A stretch of 14,230 nt of DNA from Lachnospiraceae bacterium (GTDB lineage Bacteria; Bacillota_A; Clostridia; Lachnospirales; Lachnospiraceae), in assembly GCA_009774655.1 (NCBI GenBank), contig VSOD01000064.1, forward strand, positions 1-14,230, given 5' to 3'. Positions 7,037-13,989 of this stretch are shown one piece after another. The translations under genes and the position numbers were made by a program. Below the pieces are notes generated by a model, which saw only the letters and a program-made list of their open reading frames with translations, searched no databases and was not told where the DNA came from. The first letter of the stretch is position 1; each line of letters starts with the position of its first letter.

Positions 7037-7045
7037 TGTTAAACT
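7017..7045 (+). promoter_or_regulatory. Promoter of trpS with extended -10
   Basis: TTGACG (7017-7022) and TAAACT (7040-7045) are 17 bases apart. TGT directly before the -10 box supplies an extended -10 element. The expected start is near 7052, leaving a leader of about 60 bases, which is too short for a T-box riboswitch. Confidence 0.5.
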
Positions 7046-7100
7046 GTTTTTGATAAAGTGTGTAAGAATACCGAAAGATCCCGGGAGGATTTTTCGAGAT

Positions 7101-7105
7101 GGAGG
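7101..7105 (+). promoter_or_regulatory. Ribosome binding site that decides the trpS start
   Basis: GGAGG lies six bases before ATG 7112. The frame is open upstream to 7058, but those 18 codons do not look like part of a tryptophanyl-tRNA synthetase. Confidence 0.8.
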
Positions 7106-7111
7106 AAGACT

Positions 7112-8116
7112 ATGTTAGACGGAAATAAAGTATTATTCAGCGGAATGCAGGCGACGGGCAATCTGACACTTGGCAATTATCTGGGCGCGTTAAAAAACTG
7201 GGTTACGCTGTGTGACGAATATATGTGCTTTTACTCGGTGGTCGATCTGCATTCCATCACGGTGCGGCAGGATCCGGCGGAGCTGCGGAAAAGGGCAAGG
7301 AATCTGCTGACTTTGTACATAGCGGCGGGGATCGATCCGGAGAAGAACTGTCTTTACTACCAGTCCCATGTATCCGGCCATGCAGAGTTGTCCTGGATCC
7401 TGAACTGCTTTACCTATATGGGAGAATTAAACCGCATGACACAGTTTAAGGACAAGGCTTCCAAACATGCGGACAACATCAACGCCGGGTTATTTACTTA
7501 TCCTGTCCTGATGGCGGCTGATATCCTGCTGTATCAGGCGGATGTGGTGCCGGTGGGCAAGGATCAGCTGCAGCATCTGGAGATCACAAGGGATATCGCG
7601 CAGCGCTTCAATGGCGTTTACGGGGATGTTTTCACGATTCCGGAGCCTTATCTGGGCAGGACAGGCGCCAGCATTAAAAGCCTGCAGGATCCCTCGAAGA
7701 AGATGTCCAAGTCCGATGAGAATCTGAACGCCAGCATCTACCTGATGGATGACCCGGATACGATTATCCGTAAGTTCAAGCGGGCAGTGACAGATTCGGA
7801 GGCTTGTGTCCGCTATTGTGAGGAGCAGCCGGGAATCCGTAACCTGATCGATATTTACTGTGCCTGCACGGGGAAGACGCCCCAGGAGACGGAGCAGGAG
7901 TTTGCGGGTAAAGGTTACGGCGATTTTAAGATGGCTGTGGGCGAGGCCGTTGTCGGTGTCTTGAAACCGCTGCAGGACAGATTCCATGACCTGTCCGGCA
8001 ACAAGGACTATATTGATAAGATCATCAAGGAAAATGCAGAGAAGGCGGGCTATTATGCCACCAAAACGCTGCGCAAAGTACAGAAGAAGATCGGTTTTCC
8101 GGAGAAGATCCGTTAA
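7112..8116 (+). CDS. trpS: Tryptophanyl-tRNA synthetase
   Basis: The product charges tRNA-Trp with tryptophan in the cytoplasm (class I, TrpRS/TyrRS subgroup). The 334-residue length is normal for bacterial TrpRS. It opens with the family's start, LFSGMQATGNLTLGNYLGA, which holds the HIGH-equivalent TLGN at 19-22. The KMSKS loop is at 197-201, within DPSKKMSKSDEN. The middle part contains the Trp-pocket region with PVLMAADILLYQADVVPVGKDQ. The gene has its own predicted promoter, no T-box antiterminator sequence in the leader, and a strong terminator just after the stop, so it is probably a single-gene transcript. Confidence 0.97.
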   Translation: MLDGNKVLFSGMQATGNLTLGNYLGALKNWVTLCDEYMCFYSVVDLHSITVRQDPAELRKRARNLLTLYIAAGIDPEKNCLYYQSHVSGHAELSWILNCFTYMGELNRMTQFKDKASKHADNINAGLFTYPVLMAADILLYQADVVPVGKDQLQHLEITRDIAQRFNGVYGDVFTIPEPYLGRTGASIKSLQDPSKKMSKSDENLNASIYLMDDPDTIIRKFKRAVTDSEACVRYCEEQPGIRNLIDIYCACTGKTPQETEQEFAGKGYGDFKMAVGEAVVGVLKPLQDRFHDLSGNKDYIDKIIKENAEKAGYYATKTLRKVQKKIGFPEKIR

Positions 8117-8119
8117 ATG

Positions 8120-8167
8120 ACATAAGAAAAGGCCATGCTTTATCCGAAGCATGGTCTTTTCTTATGT
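8120..8167. terminator. Bidirectional intrinsic terminator between trpS and the phosphatase gene
   Basis: A 21-bp stem (8120-8140 with 8147-8167, a single G-T wobble) closes a 6-base loop, TATCCG. The AAAA and TTTT runs in its arms provide a U-tract in either direction. It starts four bases after the trpS stop and lies about 45 bases after the stop of the convergent phosphatase gene, so it should serve both. Confidence 0.9.
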
Positions 8168-8210
8168 GGTATAGCAGGTATGCCGGGTATTACAGTCGGT
8201 GTATCTTTCG

Positions 8211-8993
8211 TCATCCCTGGAAGACATCCGTAAAATAGCCGGCGGCGGAGATCGGTTCACCGCCTTTTGTCAGGTGGCTGGCATCTCCGATGACCTGCGC
8301 CCGGAACTGGGCGATATTGCCCCGGCGTTCTTCCGTACCAAGGATGGTTACGGAGGTGGGAGCCAGATAGAGGCTGTGGAACAGCAGCGCAGGGGATATG
8401 CCCAGCAGATGGCTCATCATCACACAGGTCACGCCCAGATGGCAGAAGATCACGATGGTGCTTTCGGTCCTGTCCGCCGGGCCTTCTGCCATGTGCGGGG
8501 CGGTGGCTCCGGAATCCGTATACGGTGCCTGGCCGCTGTGGTTTTCGTTCAGATAATGATTGCCGTTTCTTTTGTAACCATAAGAGGCAAGGATATCGTC
8601 GATGCCTTCACAAACCTGTGTATAAGCGGGAAGCAGCTCGGGGTTGGAACGGTAGATTTCCGTTTCCTTCCAGCCTTCCCTGTCATACATCTGGGGAATG
8701 TTCGTCCAGTATTCCGGCATGAAGTCCCAGGGTACGCCGACCCGGCCGGTGACGGGATCCTCGATCGGATAGAAGAATTCCTTCATCCAGTCATGGGTAA
8801 TGGCTTCCCGACCAACCCGATCGAGGGTGTAGGAGGCGGTTTTCTGTGCCCGTCCAAGGGGCGAGCAGTAGAATTGTGTCACCGGCCAGTTTACCGTGCG
8901 GTCCGAGAGCAGCTTTGCCTCCCGGATGCCTTTCTCAGTCAATGTGTCATGTTCATAATCAGGATCTCCGTGTCTGACAAAAATAATTTTCAT
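8211..8993 (-). CDS. Histidine phosphatase (phosphoglycerate mutase-like) family protein
   Basis: A 260-residue member of the histidine phosphatase superfamily. The phosphohistidine motif RHG is at residues 7-9 in the opening MKIIFVRHGDPDYE. LTEKGIREAKLLS and the CSPLGRAQKTA segment supply the usual second arginine. The second catalytic histidine is in FCHLGVTCVM near residue 190. The substrate cannot be told from sequence; relatives act on sugar phosphates, nucleotides, cobalamin precursors or proteins. A polar insertion of roughly 25 residues precedes the last conserved histidine. ATG 8993 has GGAGG eight bases upstream (9006-9002 on the minus strand). The long open frame on the other strand over the same bases is a shadow. 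Confidence 0.9.
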   Translation of the reverse strand: MKIIFVRHGDPDYEHDTLTEKGIREAKLLSDRTVNWPVTQFYCSPLGRAQKTASYTLDRVGREAITHDWMKEFFYPIEDPVTGRVGVPWDFMPEYWTNIPQMYDREGWKETEIYRSNPELLPAYTQVCEGIDDILASYGYKRNGNHYLNENHSGQAPYTDSGATAPHMAEGPADRTESTIVIFCHLGVTCVMMSHLLGISPALLFHSLYLAPTSVTILGTEERRGNIAQFRAQVIGDASHLTKGGEPISAAGYFTDVFQG

Positions 8994-9033
8994 AATGTTT
9001 TCCTCCGTAGATTACGCTTTAGCAAAATTTAAT

Positions 9034-9062
9034 TAGTGTTTTTGTTTATTATAGTATATAAT
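9034..9062 (+). promoter_or_regulatory. Promoter of the hflK-like gene
   Basis: A perfect TATAAT -10 box lies at 9057-9062. The best position for a -35 box (9034-9039, TAGTGT) is a poor match, so the promoter may need an activator or rely on its AT-rich surroundings. Transcription from here would start near 9069, which favours the ATG at 9114 over the in-frame one at 9081. Confidence 0.45.
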
Positions 9063-9076
9063 AACAGAGATGTATA
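9048..9076 (-). promoter_or_regulatory. Promoter of the histidine phosphatase gene
   Basis: On the minus strand, TATACA (9076-9071) and TATAAT (9053-9048) are 17 bases apart. The -10 is a perfect match. It overlaps the promoter of the divergent hflK-like gene. Confidence 0.5.
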
Positions 9077-9103
9077 GAAGATGTATCGCATTAATTTCAC
9101 AGG

Positions 9104-9108
9104 GAGGA
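9104..9108 (+). promoter_or_regulatory. Ribosome binding site that decides the hflK-like start
   Basis: GGAGG, within AGGGAGGAG, lies five bases before ATG 9114. The ATG at 9081 has no comparable site. Confidence 0.75.
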
Positions 9109-9113
9109 GAACT

Positions 9114-10142
9114 ATGTTCGGCGCGAAGAAGAAAACAACGGAAAACCTGCATAAATTTGACAGGGGCAAAGGGAAATCAGCAGTCGGCATCATTATAGCC
9201 ATAGCAGTTCTGGTCATTTTGGTGAGCGGATCTTATTATTCCATTCAGGAGGAGGAGCAGGCGGTTGTCTGTACGTTCGGGTCACCGAAGGCGGTTACCA
9301 CACCGGGTCTGCATTTCAAGATCCCGTTCATTCAGACTGTCAATAAGGTGAATACGACGATCCAGGGATTTTCCATCGGCTATCATGACGATGGAGAAGA
9401 AGACGATGCGATGATGATCACATCGGATTACAATTTTATCTATGTAGATTTTTATGCCGAGTATAGAGTGACCGATCCGGTCAAGGCCCTGTACGCCTCC
9501 CGAAATCCGGAGGAGATTTTGAAAAATATCGCCCAGAACTGTATCAGGACGACGATCGGTTCCTACAGTGTGGACAGTGTCCTGACGACGGGGAAGAACG
9601 AGATACAGTCCAATATCAAGCAGATGATCCTGGATAAGCTGGAGGACTATGATATCGGTATCCAGCTTGTGAATATCACGATTCAGGATGCCACACCGCC
9701 CACCGCTGAGGTGGAGAACGCTTTTAAGGAAGTGGAAACTGCCAAGCAGGGGAAGGAAACGGCTTTAAACAACGCCAACAAATACCGCAACGAGCAGATT
9801 CCCAACGCCGAAGCCGAGGCAGACAAGATCCTGCAGGATGCCGAGGCGACGAAGCAGGAGAGGATCAACGAAGCCAACGGTCAGGCGGCACGTTTCAATT
9901 CCATGTTCCAGGAATATGCGAAATATCCCGAGGTGACGAAGAAGAGAATGTTCTATGAAGCGATGGAGAATATCCTGCCGGATGTGAAGGTTGTGATCCA
10001 GAGTAAGGACGGCAATATGAATACGATTCTGCCGCTTGACAGTTTCGTGTCGGAGGAGGGTGACTCTTCCGCGGCGAAGACGGGTGGTTCAATCAACAGT
10101 ACTGTGAATACGCAGACAGAGGATGACCAGGCAGAGGAATGA
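9114..10142 (+). CDS. hflK: HflK-like SPFH/Band 7 membrane protein
   Basis: A 342-residue SPFH (Band 7) protein. In bacteria that have been studied, HflK and HflC form a large membrane-anchored cage around the FtsH protease and modulate its activity. A basic N-terminal stretch (1-21) is followed by one membrane segment at about 23-44. The Band 7 domain starts with EEEQAVVCTFGSPK and GLHFKIPF (65-72). A long coiled coil rich in Ala/Glu/Lys follows from about 200 (AEVENAFKEVETAKQGKETA and on). The C-terminal tail is polar and acidic. The gene leads a pair with the hflC-like gene, in the same order as in Escherichia coli. Assignment as HflK rather than another SPFH protein rests on the pairing and the coiled coil. 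Confidence 0.85.
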   Translation: MFGAKKKTTENLHKFDRGKGKSAVGIIIAIAVLVILVSGSYYSIQEEEQAVVCTFGSPKAVTTPGLHFKIPFIQTVNKVNTTIQGFSIGYHDDGEEDDAMMITSDYNFIYVDFYAEYRVTDPVKALYASRNPEEILKNIAQNCIRTTIGSYSVDSVLTTGKNEIQSNIKQMILDKLEDYDIGIQLVNITIQDATPPTAEVENAFKEVETAKQGKETALNNANKYRNEQIPNAEAEADKILQDAEATKQERINEANGQAARFNSMFQEYAKYPEVTKKRMFYEAMENILPDVKVVIQSKDGNMNTILPLDSFVSEEGDSSAAKTGGSINSTVNTQTEDDQAEE

Positions 10143-10240
10143 TCGCGGTGGTTTGGAAGATTGTTTTAGGGTCGGAACAGGTTTAGAGGCAGATTTGTGC
10201 TTGTGTCCAAACGCAGATCGAGCAGGAATGGGAGATTATT

Positions 10241-11311
10241 ATGGCTGATTTTAATCAAAATTTTAATACAAACAGCGGCGCCGGAGACTTTGAGAGGTTC
10301 AATTCCGACGGCACAAGGAAAAAGGGGAAAGGAGAGAAGAACAAAAAAGGAGCAGGAGCCGGCATTCTGCTGGCGCTCATTGCCGTAGTGGCTTTGATAC
10401 TGCTTGGCAATTCCATGGTGGTGACGAAGCAGAACCAGTTTAAGCTGATCAGACAGTTTGGCCGGGTTCAGCGCGTGGTGACAGATGCAGGCCTGTCCTT
10501 TAAGATTCCATTTATCGAGTCGGTGGACACGATCCCGAAGGAACTTCTGCTTTACGATCTGCCGTCATCGGATGTCATCACGTCCGATAAGAAGACGATG
10601 ATCGTGGACAGCTATGTGCTCTGGCATGTGACGGATCCGCTTAAATTCGCACAGACGCTGAGCTGTTCGGTAAACAATGCGGAAGGACGTATTGACGCGA
10701 TCGTATATAATGCGACCAAGAATACCATCTCCAATATGAAGCAGGACGAAGTGATCCGCAGCCGTGACGGCAAGATGACGATCACGGTGGACCAGGATCC
10801 TGAGGAAGTGAAGAACAACGACATGGTCATCTCTGAGGAACATGAAGAGGTGGTTGAGATCACTTCTCTGACGGAAGAGATCATGGCCCAGATCAACCAT
10901 GTGGAGGAGCAGTACGGCATCGAGATCTCCGCGGTGGAGGTGAAGAAGCTGGATCTGCCCGACGACAACAAGCAGGCCGTCTATACCCGTATGATCTCCG
11001 AGCGTGAGAATATCGCGGCCCAGTATACGGCGGAGGGCAAGTCCGAGGCGAAGATGATCGAGAACACCACGGATAAGGAAGTGTCCATCATGCTTTCCGA
11101 TGCGCAGGCCAAGGCGGAGGCGACTGTGGCAGAGGGAGAAGCCGAGTATATGAAGATTCTGACGAATGCCTATTCCGATCCGGCGAAAATGGATTTCTAT
11201 TCGTTTGTTCGTGCGCTGGATGCGCTGAAAGAAAGTATGCGGGGAGATAATAAGACTATCATCCTGTCGGATGATTCGCCGATCGCGCAGATCTTCAACG
11301 GACAGTATTAG
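10241..11311 (+). CDS. hflC: HflC-like SPFH/Band 7 membrane protein
   Basis: A 356-residue SPFH protein, the probable partner of the preceding hflK-like product in an FtsH-modulating complex. A polar, Asn/Gly/Lys-rich N-terminus (1-37) precedes one membrane segment at about 38-58 (ILLALIAVVALILLG). The Band 7 domain begins with KQNQFKLIRQFGRV and GLSFKIPF. HflC-type features include TSDKKTMIVDSYVLWHVTDP, the ERENIAAQYTAEGKSEA helix and the family ending FYSFVRALDALKESM. A strongly acidic loop (about 185-205) sits before the SLTEEIMAQINH segment and looks like a lineage-specific insertion. ATG 10241 has GGGAG six bases upstream. The 98-base gap after the hflK-like gene shows no terminator, so co-transcription is likely. 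Confidence 0.87.
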   Translation: MADFNQNFNTNSGAGDFERFNSDGTRKKGKGEKNKKGAGAGILLALIAVVALILLGNSMVVTKQNQFKLIRQFGRVQRVVTDAGLSFKIPFIESVDTIPKELLLYDLPSSDVITSDKKTMIVDSYVLWHVTDPLKFAQTLSCSVNNAEGRIDAIVYNATKNTISNMKQDEVIRSRDGKMTITVDQDPEEVKNNDMVISEEHEEVVEITSLTEEIMAQINHVEEQYGIEISAVEVKKLDLPDDNKQAVYTRMISERENIAAQYTAEGKSEAKMIENTTDKEVSIMLSDAQAKAEATVAEGEAEYMKILTNAYSDPAKMDFYSFVRALDALKESMRGDNKTIILSDDSPIAQIFNGQY

Positions 11312-11457
11312 AGCGACGAACGTAGAGGTTTTATGTATAAGGGCCGGCGATAATTTTTGACGGACAGATTAGTGTGACGCCGGGTGCCGTAGTGCGGTAT
11401 GGCGCCGTTTCAGGCAGGACAGATGAAGACTACATTTTGAAGGGGAATTTTGGAGCA

Positions 11458-12315
11458 ATGAAATTAGACAAATTTTATGAAGAATTGGATTCCTATTTTG
11501 CAAAGCAGGAGATTGATAAGGTGGATCCGTTTCTTGTGGCTTCTCTTGCGCAGGCCAAAGAGGAAGAGGATTATGGAGCCTATATCGGCATTTGCAATGA
11601 GATGATCGGATTTTACCGCAGTGTGTCGGCTTTCGAGAAGGCATATGTGGCGGCGGAGGATGTGCTGCTTCTGATGGAGGAGCTGCAGATGGAGAACACG
11701 GAGCACTTCGCCACCACCCTTCTGAATGCGGCCACGGCTTACCGGGCGGCGGGGGATTATGCCACCGCGCTGCGCTATTACAGACAGGCGCTGCAGATCT
11801 ACAGCGGTGTTCTGCCGCCGGAGGATTACCGGTATGCGGGGCTTTATAACAATATGAGCATCCTGCTTGAGAAGACGGAGGAGAACGAGGAAGCGATCGC
11901 CTGTGCGAGGAAGGCGCTGGCCATTATCGAGAAGCTGGAAGGCGGCGAGATGGAGACGGCGACGACGCTGACCAATCTTGCGCTGCTGTATTTTAAGACG
12001 GGAGAGGCCGGGCAGGCAAAGGAACTGCTGGAGCGGGCGCTTTCCCTGTTTGAGCGAAGCGGTGAGAATACGGATGCCCACTACAGCGGTGCGCTGGCCG
12101 GCGTAGCGGAAGCCTGGTATCGGATGGAGGACTATGAGAAGGCACTGCAGTATTACGAGAAGGCGCTGGCCGAGGTTAAGGTGCATTTCGGGGAAAATAT
12201 GAGCTACGCCATTCTCTGCGAGAACTGTGCCGCAGTCTGCGAGAAGCTGGGCAGTCAGGAGAAACAGGCGTTTTATCTGCAAAAAGCGAAGGAAGTGAAG
12301 GAAGCGATCAAATGA
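11458..12315 (+). CDS. Tetratricopeptide repeat protein
   Basis: A soluble 285-residue protein with no signal peptide or membrane segment. Five TPR-like helix pairs begin near residues 84, 126, 168, 209 and 250. The period is about 42 residues rather than the classical 34, as in TPR_10/TPR_12 (kinesin light chain-like) arrays. Examples are ATAYRAAGDYATALRYYRQA and AEAWYRMEDYEKALQYYEKA. Such arrays bind partner proteins. ATG 11458 follows GGAG closely. The frame is open upstream to a GTG at 11374, but that stretch does not look like protein and has no ribosome binding site. The stop overlaps the start of the DUF4037 gene (ATGA), so the two products are probably made together and may interact. 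The 146 bases before it contain no clear promoter or terminator. Confidence 0.85.
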   Translation: MKLDKFYEELDSYFAKQEIDKVDPFLVASLAQAKEEEDYGAYIGICNEMIGFYRSVSAFEKAYVAAEDVLLLMEELQMENTEHFATTLLNAATAYRAAGDYATALRYYRQALQIYSGVLPPEDYRYAGLYNNMSILLEKTEENEEAIACARKALAIIEKLEGGEMETATTLTNLALLYFKTGEAGQAKELLERALSLFERSGENTDAHYSGALAGVAEAWYRMEDYEKALQYYEKALAEVKVHFGENMSYAILCENCAAVCEKLGSQEKQAFYLQKAKEVKEAIK

Positions 12316-13256
12316 CAAAAGGATTGGAATTGGCGGAAGCATACTATAAGGCATACGGGCAGGAAATGCTGCGGACGAAGTTTCCCCAGGTGATCGGACA
12401 GACCGCCGTGGGGCTGGCAGGATACGGCTCGGAATGCCTGGGATTTGACGATGAAGTGTCGATGGATCATGACTATGGTCCATCTTTTTGTGTATGGCTG
12501 CCCCGGGAGGTATACAGACAGTACGGGGCACAGATGCAGGCGGCCTACGAGGCGCTGCCGCAGGAGTTTATGGGCTGTAAAGGACGTGTCACGGAGGAAC
12601 AGGGCAGAGGGCGCGTGGGTGTGCTGTGTCTGGAAGACTTCTATCTGGGGATTCTCGGTCGGGATACGGTCCCGGAGACGGATGCGCAGTGGCTTGCCTT
12701 GCCGGAGGAGAGTCTGGCGGCGGCCACGAACGGCAAGGTGTTTGAGGATCCGCTGGGGAGATTCAGCGGGATCAGGAACGGACTGCTGCAATATTATCCG
12801 CAGCGTGTGTGGATCCGCAGGCTGGTGCAGGCGCTGGCGAAGGCGGCACAGGCCGGGCAGTACAATTATGCCCGCGCCATGAAACGCGGGGAGCGGATCG
12901 CGACGGAATTGTCGCTGGCCGAATTTATTCAGGAGAGTATGAAGATCGTCTATCTGCTGAACCGGAAGTATGCGCCTTTTTATAAATGGATGCACAGAGG
13001 GCTGCGGGAACTTGCCGTCTGTTCGGAGGTGGGAGACATGCTGAACCTGCTCTATCAGATTCCCGATCCAGCGCAGGCATGGGAAGGCGTGCAGGCAGAG
13101 GACTATCTGTATCATCTGAATACCAATGACGGCAGGGTGCTTGTCATCGAGGCGGTGTGCAGCGTGATCGTGCAGGAGCTGAATGCGCAGGGACTGTCGA
13201 CGCTGCAGGATAATTTTCTGCAGAATCATCTGCAGACGCTGTTGGAGAAGGGTTGA
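12312..13256 (+). CDS. DUF4037 protein with nucleotidyltransferase-like motif
   Basis: A 314-residue protein that I recognise as DUF4037. Near the N-terminus it has AGYGSECLGFDDEVSMDHDY (36-55). The Gly-Ser pair at 39-40 followed by Asp46/Asp47 and Asp52/Asp54 resembles the hG[GS]...DhD signature of the nucleotidyltransferase superfamily (MNT, kanamycin nucleotidyltransferase, GlnE), where the acidic residues bind metal and nucleotide. The rest is helical, like the substrate or helper domains of that superfamily. The substrate is unknown. Translation is coupled to the TPR gene through ATGA at 12312-12315, and the response regulator starts 13 bases after its stop. Possible roles include transfer of a nucleotide to a small molecule or protein chosen by the TPR partner; that is inference. 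Confidence 0.82.
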   Translation: MTKGLELAEAYYKAYGQEMLRTKFPQVIGQTAVGLAGYGSECLGFDDEVSMDHDYGPSFCVWLPREVYRQYGAQMQAAYEALPQEFMGCKGRVTEEQGRGRVGVLCLEDFYLGILGRDTVPETDAQWLALPEESLAAATNGKVFEDPLGRFSGIRNGLLQYYPQRVWIRRLVQALAKAAQAGQYNYARAMKRGERIATELSLAEFIQESMKIVYLLNRKYAPFYKWMHRGLRELAVCSEVGDMLNLLYQIPDPAQAWEGVQAEDYLYHLNTNDGRVLVIEAVCSVIVQELNAQGLSTLQDNFLQNHLQTLLEKG

Positions 13257-13269
13257 GAAGAGAGTTAAA

Positions 13270-13989
13270 ATGGCGTACAGGATATTGATCATTGATGATG
13301 ACGCTGCACTTCTCAAAATGCTGCAAAAATATTTTGAAATGCAAAAATATGAGATCATCACGGCGGAGAATGGTGCAGAGGGGATGGAGAAGTTGAAATT
13401 TCAGCCGGATATCATCCTGCTGGATATCAATATGCCCCGGATTGACGGGATTGAGGTATGCCGGAGGATACGGGATAAAGTAACCTGCCCTGTCATATTC
13501 CTGACGGCACGGGTGGAAGAACAGGATGTTGTGAACGGGCTTTCTTCCGGTGGCGATGACTATATTCTAAAGCCGTTTCGTTTAAAAGAGCTTGAGGCAA
13601 GGATTGCGGCGCATCTGAAACGGGAGGGCCGGCAAAGAGAAAGGACCGAATGCTGTTTTCAGGGCGAGTTAACCGTTGATTATAAGGCAAAGACCGTGCA
13701 GATCAACACGGATTATGTGGAGTTTACAAGACTGGAATACGAGATCATCGAATTTCTGACGATGCATCCGGGAATGGTTTTTGATAAAGAGAGGATTTAT
13801 GAGAAGGTCTGCGGATTTGATGCGGAGGGGGACAGCAGGGTAGTTACAGAGCTGATCCGCAGAATCAGGAAAAAGTTCCGGCAATATACGGAAACGGAAT
13901 ATATTGAAACCGTATGGGGGATGGGTTACCGATACCTACCATATAGGGCAAACAGAATAACAGTAGTGGCAATATGCCATGCCTTGTAA
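13270..13989 (+). CDS. OmpR-family response regulator with altered C-terminus
   Basis: A 239-residue two-component response regulator. The receiver domain (1-115) has the acidic pair Asp9/Asp10, phospho-acceptor Asp52 in LLDINMP, Thr79 in FLTAR and Lys101 in LKPF. A winged-helix DNA-binding domain follows (about 135-225) with FTRLEYEIIEFL, a SRVVTELIRRIRKKF recognition helix and the terminal wing hairpin VWGMGYRY. OmpR-type regulators normally end within a few residues of that motif. Here the frame runs on for 17 unusual residues (LPYRANRITVVAICHAL) that are antisense to a serine hydrolase gene. I chose ATG 13270 because the longer frame upstream is Arg/Cys-rich shadow; its ribosome binding site is weak. 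No histidine kinase gene follows. The DNA-binding domain looks complete, so the protein may still work. Confidence 0.88.
   Translation: MAYRILIIDDDAALLKMLQKYFEMQKYEIITAENGAEGMEKLKFQPDIILLDINMPRIDGIEVCRRIRDKVTCPVIFLTARVEEQDVVNGLSSGGDDYILKPFRLKELEARIAAHLKREGRQRERTECCFQGELTVDYKAKTVQINTDYVEFTRLEYEIIEFLTMHPGMVFDKERIYEKVCGFDAEGDSRVVTELIRRIRKKFRQYTETEYIETVWGMGYRYLPYRANRITVVAICHAL

Noticed and set aside
6978..7111. T-box riboswitch upstream of trpS
   Set aside because: No AGGGTGG-type antiterminator sequence is present, and the leader from the predicted promoter is only about 60 bases long.
8199..9032. Plus-strand open frame of 277 codons
   Set aside because: It is antisense to the histidine phosphatase gene, which has clear catalytic motifs and a good ribosome binding site. 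The plus-strand product resembles no family and would start just after a strong terminator.
11373..11410. GC-rich imperfect inverted repeat before the TPR gene
   Set aside because: It has only six pairs including a wobble, a 12-base loop and no T-run. It is too weak to call a terminator or operator.
12273..13361. Minus-strand open frame of 362 codons across the DUF4037 gene
   Set aside because: It is antisense to a recognised family coupled to its upstream neighbour, and its composition is that of a shadow frame.
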